Source: Flavobacteriaceae bacterium TMED121
GTDB taxonomy: Bacteria > Bacteroidota > Bacteroidia > Flavobacteriales > Flavobacteriaceae
Assembly: GCA_002171295.2 (NCBI GenBank)
Contig: NHFW02000028.1
Coordinates: 3,930-9,609, forward strand
Length of the DNA: 5,680 bases
Direction: 5' to 3'
Part shown: piece after piece, positions 1-5,680 of the stretch
How the letters are laid out: each line of letters starts with the position of its first letter
How positions within the stretch are numbered: the first letter of the stretch is position 1
Position numbers and translations under genes: made by a program
The notes under the pieces: model-generated
What the model saw: only the letters and a program-made list of their open reading frames with translations
Told to the model about the DNA's origin: nothing
Databases searched by the model: none

Positions 1-420
1 TCTGTAGAACAAGTCGCAGCAATGATACAAAATTGTAGTATCTGCCAAGTACCACTCAAATTTACTGCCGGATTACATCATCCGATAAGGCATCATTCCA
101 GCGAATATGACACTGAAATGCATGGATTCATAAATATGTTCAGCGCGAGTGCACTCGCTACGACATTTCCTAAACCCGATAATGAACAAGAAAAATTTAG
201 AATGTTTATCTTAATAGCTCACATGATTGATTGCCAAAACGAAGAAGATTTTGAATTTTTAGAGGACAAAATGATATGGAAAGTGAGAGATGATCGAGAT
301 TCTCGATTTGAAATTAAAAACAAAACGATTGAAAAAAGCAGACAAAACAATGGAATTTCATTTGGCAGTTGCTCTTTTCAAGAGCCCATGGATGACTTAA
401 AACAATTAGGATGGATGTAA
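1..420 (+). CDS. Conserved uncharacterised protein, C-terminal part (5' end outside window)
   Basis: The frame is open to the left edge, so this is the last 139 residues of a longer protein; an ATG at 22 exists but falls inside conserved sequence. Numbering from the first visible codon, I see a CxxC (C12, C15), the motif TAGLHHPIRHH (22-32) with four histidines, MHGFIN (40-45), and a C-terminal SFGSCSF followed by EPMDDLKQLG (120-137). From memory, this order of motifs (SVEELA..., then TAGLHHP, then HGFLN, then FGSCSF-EP-DDL near the C-terminus) defines a family of hypothetical proteins found in various bacteria; I know of no assigned activity. The clustered His and Cys could bind metal, but that is inference, and the CxxC may not be conserved in the family. 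No signal peptide or membrane segment is visible, so it is probably cytoplasmic. Its TAA stop overlaps the start of the fumarylacetoacetase gene, suggesting one operon and perhaps a role in aromatic amino acid breakdown. Confidence 0.8.
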   Translation, partial: SVEQVAAMIQNCSICQVPLKFTAGLHHPIRHHSSEYDTEMHGFINMFSASALATTFPKPDNEQEKFRMFILIAHMIDCQNEEDFEFLEDKMIWKVRDDRDSRFEIKNKTIEKSRQNNGISFGSCSFQEPMDDLKQLGWM

Positions 421-422
421 TG
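408..422 (+). promoter_or_regulatory. Overlapping stop/start (TAATG) with Shine-Dalgarno deciding the fumarylacetoacetase start
   Basis: Two in-frame ATGs are available, at 411 and at 420. AGGA at 408-411 lies eight bases before the ATG at 420, a good Shine-Dalgarno distance, while nothing purine-rich sits at a workable distance before 411. The ATG at 420 also shares its A with the upstream TAA (418-420), a classic coupling arrangement. I therefore prefer 420; starting at 411 would add only three residues (MDV). Confidence 0.55.
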
Positions 423-1700
423 GACAAAACACACGATTCGAATCTAAAATCTTGGATAGAAGTAGACGAAAATTCTGATTTCCCCATACAGAATATACCT
501 TTTGGAGTTTGTAGTCCAAAAGATGGCGGAGACTTACACGTTGTAACTGCAATTGGAGATTTCATAATAGATTTAGCTTATTTAGATGAAGCTGGAATTT
601 TTGAAGGTACCGAAATTGAAGGGACTGATATTTTCCACGAACCAACATTGAATGCATTTATGTCAATGGAAAGGAATGCATGGAAAGAAACCAGAATGAA
701 AATTAGTGAAGTCTTAAGTGTGGATAACCCTACATTACGTGACAATGAAGAATTACGAAAAATCGCTGTAATTTCAAAAGAAAACGTCAATATGGAATTA
801 CCAATTGATATCGGAGATTACACTGATTTTTACTCCTCAAGAGAGCATGCAACTAATGTCGGCACTATGTTCAGAGGCCCTGATGCGGCACTAATGCCAA
901 ATTGGCTTCACTTACCAGTAGGTTATCATGGCCGCGCATCATCTGTTGTCCTTAGTGAAACTGGCATTGTGAGGCCAAAAGGTCAAACTAAACCTCCTAA
1001 CTCAGATAATCCTGTCTTTGGTGACTGCAAAAGATTAGATTTTGAACTTGAAATGGGTGTTTTGATTGGTTCTGGAAATTCTCTTAGTGAACCTATACCC
1101 GTCGATGAGGCTGAAAATCATGTTTTTGGATTGGCTCTAATTAACGATTGGTCTGCTAGAGATGTGCAAACCTGGGAATACATTCCGCTTGGTCCTTTTT
1201 TGGCGAAGAACTTCGTAACCTCTATTTCACCGTGGATTATTACTTTGGAGGCATTAGAACCATTTAGGTGCAGCAGCCCTAAACAAGAGCCTGAACCATT
1301 TGATTATCTTAAAAATAAAAACGACCATAATTTCGATATTGAATTAGAAATACATTTACAGACTAAAGAGATGAAAGAATCGTATATCATTTCTAAAACT
1401 AATTACAATTATTTATATTGGAATATGGCACAACAAATTGCCCATCATACCATTACTGGATGTAATCTTCGAACTGGAGATTTACTAGCTAGTGGTACTA
1501 TATCTGGACCTAATAAAGATAGCCGAGGATCTATGCTTGAAATAGCTTGGGGAGGGAAGGAACCAATAACACTTCCTAACGGCGAAAAAAGAGCTTTTCT
1601 GGAAGATGGAGACATTGTAACTCTGAAAGGATTTTGTAGAGGTAAAGGATACAAGATTGGTTTTGGAAACTGTATTGGTGAAATACAACCTTCGCTGTAA
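420..1700 (+). CDS. fahA: Fumarylacetoacetase (fumarylacetoacetate hydrolase)
   Basis: Hydrolyses 4-fumarylacetoacetate to fumarate and acetoacetate (EC 3.7.1.2), the last step of the tyrosine/homogentisate pathway, in the cytoplasm. The product is 426 residues, close to the 419 of the mammalian enzyme, with about ten extra N-terminal residues. The N-terminal SH3-like domain spans roughly 20-115 (SDFPIQNIPFGV at its start) and the catalytic FAH fold about 122-423. Aligned by eye to mouse FAH with a constant offset of ten, the key residues are present: metal ligands D136, E209, E211 and D243; catalytic H143 in DFYSSREH; substrate-contacting Y138, R152, Y169, Q250 and Y254; and K263, T360 and E374. 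Long conserved blocks such as PNWLHLPVGYHGRASS, NDWSARD, WEY-PLGPF and GDLLASGTISG leave little doubt. It is the full-length eukaryote/bacterial-type enzyme, not the short FAH-domain decarboxylase or isomerase type. It overlaps the upstream gene, so probably shares its transcript; no homogentisate dioxygenase or isomerase gene is in view. The start could be 411. Confidence 0.95.
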   Translation: MDKTHDSNLKSWIEVDENSDFPIQNIPFGVCSPKDGGDLHVVTAIGDFIIDLAYLDEAGIFEGTEIEGTDIFHEPTLNAFMSMERNAWKETRMKISEVLSVDNPTLRDNEELRKIAVISKENVNMELPIDIGDYTDFYSSREHATNVGTMFRGPDAALMPNWLHLPVGYHGRASSVVLSETGIVRPKGQTKPPNSDNPVFGDCKRLDFELEMGVLIGSGNSLSEPIPVDEAENHVFGLALINDWSARDVQTWEYIPLGPFLAKNFVTSISPWIITLEALEPFRCSSPKQEPEPFDYLKNKNDHNFDIELEIHLQTKEMKESYIISKTNYNYLYWNMAQQIAHHTITGCNLRTGDLLASGTISGPNKDSRGSMLEIAWGGKEPITLPNGEKRAFLEDGDIVTLKGFCRGKGYKIGFGNCIGEIQPSL

Positions 1701-1731
1701 GCACGATTTAAAGCTGATTTTAGGGCAGAGC

Positions 1732-1739
1732 TTATATAA
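1732..1739 (+). promoter_or_regulatory. Archaeal TATA box candidate for the oligosaccharyltransferase gene
   Basis: TTATATAA is a good match to the archaeal TATA-box consensus and is preceded by a purine-containing GGGCAGAG (1723-1730) that could act as a weak BRE for TFB. Transcription would be expected to start roughly 22-27 bases downstream, near 1758-1764, leaving a leader of about 40 bases before the ATG at 1800. The position fits a promoter making the OST its own transcription unit. In an AT-rich genome such an octamer can arise by chance, so this is a prediction. Confidence 0.5.
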
Positions 1740-1783
1740 CCATCCGAGTGGCGCCCAACCCGTCTCTGATTTTTAAGAGGCAG

Positions 1784-1789
1784 AAAGGA
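1784..1789 (+). promoter_or_regulatory. Weak Shine-Dalgarno before the oligosaccharyltransferase start
   Basis: AAAGGA ends ten bases before the ATG at 1800; a GAGG lies a little further up at 1777-1780. An in-frame TGA at 1767-1769 and the absence of any other ATG between it and 1800 fix the start independently of this site. The next in-frame ATG is codon 107, beyond the first conserved acidic motif, so it cannot be the real start. Confidence 0.45.
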
Positions 1790-1799
1790 CACAACATCA

Positions 1800-4700
1800 A
1801 TGGCAAGACAAACACGTCGTCGACGTGACTCTAAGGTAAAGAGTCGCTTCAAGAATCGCCCAACTCCTTCTATCAGCAGAAGATCTTCTGCAGATAATGA
1901 GAAAGTGGGAACCTCCATAAAATCCAGTAAAGTAGACTGGAGAACTGTAGGATTATTAATTCTAATTTTTGTATTTTCTCTTTACATTAGAACGGCTTGG
2001 ACTGCTGAACCTGCAACTGAGGATGGTTATCAATTAACTGGAGGAAGTGATCCTTACTATCACAAACATGTTGTTGATTATGTAGTTGAAAATGGTGAAC
2101 ATTTAGAACGTGATCCAATGCTTAACTATCCATATGGTGCAAATAATAACCGACCTCCTCTTTTTGATTGGTCAATTGCAATCGTTGGACTTATTCTTTC
2201 CCCATTCTTCTCAACAACAGAAGATTCTATCTGGTGGACCATGCAAGTTTTACCTGCAATTTATGGCGCATTAATTGTTTTCCCAGTTTATGCCATAGGA
2301 AGGGCTCAATTTGGTAAAGAAGCTGGATTAATTGGGGCTTTCTTAATTGGAGTTAATGCTAGTCATGTAAGTCATTCAAGTTTAGCTTTAGCTGATCACG
2401 ATTCTTACATCATTCTTTTCGGAACTACTACTTTCTTTTTCTTTATGAGGGCATTAACTATCTCAAATGATAGGAAATGGGTTTCCAATTGGACTAATTT
2501 CGACAGCATTAAGCAAGGAATGAGTGAACTTGTAAGAAATGAACGTGTAGCGTTAGGTTATGCAGGATTAGCTGGTATGACTATAGCTATGATTGCTATG
2601 AGTTGGAAAGGTTTCCCTTACATTATGGCTATCATTGCCATCTATATCGGCTTCCAAATGTTGATAAACGCTTTCAGAAGAATTGATAGTTTATGTATAG
2701 GAATGATTGGATTAATTACCTTAGGGTTACCTGTTCTCTTATCTTATCCTTACTATCAAACTATGGGATTCATTGATGTCTGGTGGGAAGCTCCAGCTTA
2801 TATCTTGCTAGGATACATCATAATGTCTGTGTTGATGGTTACTACTAGGGACTTGCCTTGGCTACTAGTTATTGGAAGCTCAGCACTAGTTGCTACAGTT
2901 TTCTATTTGTTGCTAACTTATGTTTTCACTGAACTTGGATTTTTACTATTCAGCGGACAAGGTTACTTTGTAAGAACTAAACTTTTCAATACTATTGCAG
3001 AAGCGCAGCCTCCTGAATTTGCAGATTTTGTCTTTGCATTTGGTCCCGTTTCAATTTGGCTGGCTATTTCTGGTGTTATATGGATGGCGTACCAACTTTT
3101 CAACCAAAGTATGTGGAAAAAAGATTATCTTTTTGTTATGATTTGGGCTCTTGTATCTCTGTTTATGGCTCAATCTGCCGTTCGTTTTATTTTCAATGCA
3201 GCGCCTGTTGTCTCAATAATAAGTGGATGGATAACTTGGCTAATTATTCAATGGGCTGATTTCCCATCAGTCTTGAAAATATGGACCAGCTATTGGGGAA
3301 AACGCGGAAACATGTTCTATGGATTATCATTACTTTCTCTTGCTATTGGGTTCTGGTTCTTCTTCACAATAAGCGTACTTGTTGGACTATTAACTGCAAC
3401 TATATTGATTGTATTGATTATGGTTATTGGTCACATGGATGCTCAAGATATCGATCAATACCGCTTTCGTGATAGGATAAGTGGATTGAGAAAATCATTT
3501 GAAATGAAAAGACCGTTAGTAGCTCTTTTCGTTGGACTATTTATTTTCTTACCAAACACCTTCTACGGTTATGATGCTGGAGTTCCTTTTGAAGATAAAA
3601 AAGAACACGATGCTGATATTTACAATTTCCTTAGCTACGATTTTTTTAGACCCGAAGAATTCGATTATGGAGAAAGAAATAACGATACACTTTACCCCGG
3701 AGGAACTTCAGGGATGTATACTACTAACTTAAGCTCTGGCCAATTGTGGTATATGGGTAATACTGGACCATCTTTCCCTTCAGACTACTGGATTGATGGA
3801 CTGGAATGGTTAGCTGAGCAAGATACGGAAAAGAATCCTGAAGATAGGCCTGGATTTATGGCTTGGTGGGATTACGGATTCTGGGCAATTGACATCGGAG
3901 AACACCCTACTGTTGCAGATAATTTCCAGTTTGGCTATCAAATTGCAGGTAATTTCATTGCTTCTCAATCCGAGCATGAAGCAATGTCTCTTCTTCTTTA
4001 CAGAATATTAGAAACTGAGGTAGACAGAGATTCTGATAAATTCAATTCTGATGTAAGAGAAAAACTATTAGATGGATACTTAAACGAAGAAAACGTTTCT
4101 GCATTTGAACATATTGTATCAAATCCTAGTGATTATGTTGAACTATATCCCCAAACTGAAAATTCAGAAGGCGATAAGATAGATATAAACAACCGAAATG
4201 CTGCAATAAGAACTGGAAATCCAATTTTAATGACTATGGATATTGTTACTATTTCAGATTTACTATGGGAAATGGAACAACTTACAGGCAAATCTATTCG
4301 GTATTTTGCTGCAGACACAAGAATGATGGCTTATGGTCCAAAACCCGGACAGACGGGAATCTTGTACGCTCCAATTAGTTTGGCTGATTATAACATTAAT
4401 GATTTTGTAGAAGTTCAGTATACTTTATCTAATGGGCAGACATTGCCTGTCGAAGAAATTAATGATTTATTGGAAGTTAACCCCTCTTTAACTATAGAAT
4501 CTGACGTCCTTGTTTACAAAGAGAAATTTTTGAACTCGATGTTCTTTAGAGCATTCATAGGTTGGTCTGCTCCAGATATTGGGCGTCCGATACAAGACGG
4601 AATTCCAGGCATAACCGGAGCTATAGCTCAGGAAGGAAAAAGTCCTGCTCCTGGATGGAACATGACCCATTTTAAATTAGTAAAGTCTGCAGGCACTCAA

Positions 4701-5680
4701 CTAAGAATGTTGAAGTATTATGATGGAGCTACCATTCAAGGAACTGTGACAACTCCGAACGGAGATCCTGTAGCTAGTGCAGATGTTACTCTTCTAGATG
4801 AATTTGGTATTCCTCACGGAAGAACTACTACTGATGAAAATGGTGATTATTCAGTACTGTCTGTTGCTGGCAACATCACTATAATGGTTTCACTAGGTGA
4901 ACTAACTTCTGACCAAGAAAAAATTACAAAAGTTAGTAATAATATTTTAACCGGAACAAGTGCTGATGATCTTCTAAAAGTAAATATCTCAGAGGAAGCT
5001 GCAATGAGATATACTAATGTCAATTCTACGTTCAATATTGACATAGAAGTTGAACCTACTAATATTACTGGACGATTATTCTGGGATATGGATAAGGATG
5101 GAACATTTAGTGGCAGTGTAGATGAAGCTCTTCCAATTACTCCAATTAAAGCGACGAATATCCGTTCAGGAATAGAAACAATTGTAAACACTAATGCAAA
5201 TGGAAGGTATGAATTCTTGGGCCTAGCTCCTGGAGAATATACTGTAACTACCGTAGTAGAAGAACATGAAATTGTATTAGGATCATACGTTGGAGCTTCT
5301 GCAACAAGGGCAGGCCAAGAAATTGAAATTAGTGAATCTCTTGAGCCAAGTACAATATGGGGACAATTTGAAACAAGCGATGAAGTCGGAAATACGCAAA
5401 TTACAGTTTCTCTGTACGACCATACAAATGATAGTCTTGTAGAAAGTCAATTCTTTAGTCAAAACTATTTGCAGGCTTCTGATTGTCCTGATGAAGACGA
5501 TGGGCGATCAGTATCTTTTTGTTTTGAAAAACTACTTCCTGGAAACTATACCTTAAGACTAGATACTGAAGGATTGCTAGCTGATGGTACGATAAGCTGG
5601 GAAAACAATAGTGTAGATATTGTTCTTGAAAAAGGAACTTCCAAAGGGTATGACGCCACTTTACGTAATGGTTTCAGACT
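1800..5680 (+). CDS. aglB: STT3/AglB-family oligosaccharyltransferase with C-terminal beta-sandwich repeats (3' end outside window)
   Basis: Catalytic membrane enzyme of archaeal N-glycosylation, moving a lipid-linked glycan to Asn in N-X-S/T on the outer face of the membrane. I read 1293 codons from ATG 1800 without a stop; the gene runs off the right edge. Residues 1-46 form a very basic tail (15 Lys/Arg, RRRR at 6-9), followed by about 13-16 hydrophobic segments between 48 and 587. Diagnostic motifs are D84 in GSDPYYH (first acidic motif), D199-H-D201 (second DxD), TIAE at 398-401 (archaeal TIxE in external loop 5), R462 in QSAVRF, and WWDYGFW at 689-695 at the acceptor-serine site. GILYAP (853-858), FLNSMFFRAFIG (910-921) and PGWNMTHFKL (951-960) match the usual end of the STT3 soluble domain. 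From about 977 the protein continues into at least three beta-sandwich repeats, making it much longer than a typical AglB of about 600-1000 residues. Its own promoter suggests independent transcription. I infer surface glycoprotein maturation; the glycan and substrates cannot be read from sequence. Confidence 0.95.
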   Translation, partial: MARQTRRRRDSKVKSRFKNRPTPSISRRSSADNEKVGTSIKSSKVDWRTVGLLILIFVFSLYIRTAWTAEPATEDGYQLTGGSDPYYHKHVVDYVVENGEHLERDPMLNYPYGANNNRPPLFDWSIAIVGLILSPFFSTTEDSIWWTMQVLPAIYGALIVFPVYAIGRAQFGKEAGLIGAFLIGVNASHVSHSSLALADHDSYIILFGTTTFFFFMRALTISNDRKWVSNWTNFDSIKQGMSELVRNERVALGYAGLAGMTIAMIAMSWKGFPYIMAIIAIYIGFQMLINAFRRIDSLCIGMIGLITLGLPVLLSYPYYQTMGFIDVWWEAPAYILLGYIIMSVLMVTTRDLPWLLVIGSSALVATVFYLLLTYVFTELGFLLFSGQGYFVRTKLFNTIAEAQPPEFADFVFAFGPVSIWLAISGVIWMAYQLFNQSMWKKDYLFVMIWALVSLFMAQSAVRFIFNAAPVVSIISGWITWLIIQWADFPSVLKIWTSYWGKRGNMFYGLSLLSLAIGFWFFFTISVLVGLLTATILIVLIMVIGHMDAQDIDQYRFRDRISGLRKSFEMKRPLVALFVGLFIFLPNTFYGYDAGVPFEDKKEHDADIYNFLSYDFFRPEEFDYGERNNDTLYPGGTSGMYTTNLSSGQLWYMGNTGPSFPSDYWIDGLEWLAEQDTEKNPEDRPGFMAWWDYGFWAIDIGEHPTVADNFQFGYQIAGNFIASQSEHEAMSLLLYRILETEVDRDSDKFNSDVREKLLDGYLNEENVSAFEHIVSNPSDYVELYPQTENSEGDKIDINNRNAAIRTGNPILMTMDIVTISDLLWEMEQLTGKSIRYFAADTRMMAYGPKPGQTGILYAPISLADYNINDFVEVQYTLSNGQTLPVEEINDLLEVNPSLTIESDVLVYKEKFLNSMFFRAFIGWSAPDIGRPIQDGIPGITGAIAQEGKSPAPGWNMTHFKLVKSAGTQLRMLKYYDGATIQGTVTTPNGDPVASADVTLLDEFGIPHGRTTTDENGDYSVLSVAGNITIMVSLGELTSDQEKITKVSNNILTGTSADDLLKVNISEEAAMRYTNVNSTFNIDIEVEPTNITGRLFWDMDKDGTFSGSVDEALPITPIKATNIRSGIETIVNTNANGRYEFLGLAPGEYTVTTVVEEHEIVLGSYVGASATRAGQEIEISESLEPSTIWGQFETSDEVGNTQITVSLYDHTNDSLVESQFFSQNYLQASDCPDEDDGRSVSFCFEKLLPGNYTLRLDTEGLLADGTISWENNSVDIVLEKGTSKGYDATLRNGFR
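1813..1827. repeat. Perfect 15-base palindrome at the start of the oligosaccharyltransferase gene
   Basis: CACGTCG and CGACGTG are exact reverse complements separated by a single T. They lie in codons 5-10, within the Arg-rich run, where CGT/CGA codons could create such symmetry by chance. As RNA it could form a six-pair stem with a three-base loop just inside the start of the message; as DNA it could be a binding site for a dimeric regulator. Neither role is shown. Confidence 0.4.
4728..5570 (+). repeat. Three divergent beta-sandwich repeats in the C-terminal extension of the oligosaccharyltransferase
   Basis: This marks protein-level repeats inside the OST gene. Repeat 1 (residues about 977-1034) has the carboxypeptidase-regulatory pattern: IQGTV, NGDPVASADVTL, then TTDENGDYSV. 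Repeat 2 (about 1088-1157) begins ITGRLFWD, contains a DxDxDG loop, and ends NANGRYEFLGLAPGEYTV, like SdrD B-type modules. Repeat 3 (about 1185-1257) begins TIWGQF and ends CFEKLLPGNYTLRL. The shared frame is an I-x-G-x-(V/L/F) opening strand and a closing G-(D/R/N)-Y or PG-(E/N)-Y-T. Start-to-start spacing is about 100-110 residues. Such modules are usually extracellular stalks or adhesive/scaffold domains. Sequence beyond 5570 looks like the linker into possible further repeats. Confidence 0.7.

Larger units (their letters stand above)
1701..1799. other. Intergenic gap between fumarylacetoacetase and the oligosaccharyltransferase
   Basis: This is the only non-coding stretch in the window. 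It holds a TATA-like element and a weak ribosome binding site, described separately. Its middle part (about 1743-1766) is distinctly richer in G and C than the surroundings and includes the palindrome GGCGCC at 1750-1755. I see no tRNA, small gene or convincing terminator, though short T runs occur at about 1718-1721 and 1770-1774. Confidence 0.7.

Noticed and set aside
22..24. ATG as a possible true start of the first gene
   Set aside because: The frame is open to the left edge, and the sequence before this ATG (SVEQVAA) fits the conserved stretch leading to TAGLHHP in the family, so the gene is more likely cut by the window.
314..790. Short minus-strand open frames opposite the 5' part of fumarylacetoacetase
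   Set aside because: They are antisense to strongly conserved coding sequence and have no domain signal.
1711..1733. Inverted repeat AAGCT/AGCTT after the fumarylacetoacetase stop as a terminator hairpin
   Set aside because: The stem is only five pairs with a 13-base loop and has no T run after it; archaeal termination does not need a hairpin, so this is not supported.
1701..1799. tRNA, small RNA, CRISPR or mobile-element remnants in the gap
   Set aside because: The gap is about 100 bases and shows no cloverleaf, repeated units or terminal inverted repeats.
1445..1918. Open minus-strand frame of 157 codons spanning the end of fumarylacetoacetase and the start of the oligosaccharyltransferase
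   Set aside because: It lies opposite two well-supported genes and the promoter between them, and its translation shows no recognisable domain; it is a shadow frame.
3056..3732. Three short plus-strand frames, of 63-67 codons each, inside the oligosaccharyltransferase gene
   Set aside because: They sit out of frame within the membrane domain and its junction with the soluble domain, and the main frame is continuous with conserved motifs on both sides.
4133..4670. Two short minus-strand open frames of about 60 codons opposite the OST soluble domain
   Set aside because: They are antisense to conserved STT3 motifs and show no features of their own.
4847..5191. Open minus-strand frame of 114 codons opposite the repeat region
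   Set aside because: It is fully antisense to the oligosaccharyltransferase repeats, with no ribosome site or family resemblance that I can see.

Overview
The window looks archaeal, most plausibly from an uncultivated marine planktonic euryarchaeon of the Thermoplasmatota (Marine Group II or III type). The evidence is an oligosaccharyltransferase (OST) with the archaeal TIxE form of the SVSE/TIxE motif, a TATA-like promoter in front of it, a short weak Shine-Dalgarno and AT-rich coding sequence. This placement is an inference from gene content and style, not from a marker gene. All three genes are on the + strand and together fill nearly the whole window.

Region 1 (1-420) is the 3' end of a gene that starts before the window. 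It encodes the C-terminal part of a conserved but functionally uncharacterised protein family with TAGLHHP, HGF(I/L)N and SFGSCSF motifs. Its stop codon overlaps the start of the next gene.

Region 2 (about 420-1700) is a complete fumarylacetoacetase gene, for the last hydrolytic step of tyrosine/homogentisate breakdown. Every active-site residue I can place by comparison with the mammalian enzyme is conserved. The overlap with the upstream gene points to co-transcription and translational coupling, so the uncharacterised protein may belong to the same catabolic pathway.

Region 3 (1701-1799) is the only intergenic gap. It carries a TATA-like element and a weak ribosome binding site, and an in-frame stop just upstream fixes the start of the next gene.

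Region 4 (1800 to the right edge) is a very long, right-truncated gene for a STT3/AglB-type OST, with at least 1293 residues visible and no stop. It has a basic cytoplasmic tail, a multi-pass membrane domain with both acidic metal-binding motifs and TIAE, an extracytoplasmic domain with WWDYGFW, and a C-terminal extension of at least three beta-sandwich repeats of carboxypeptidase-regulatory/SdrD-B style.

The catabolic pair and the glycosylation gene have no obvious functional link and seem to be separate transcription units. I do not see a clearly new multi-gene system. The points most worth following are the repeat-bearing extension of the OST and the uncharacterised partner of fumarylacetoacetase.
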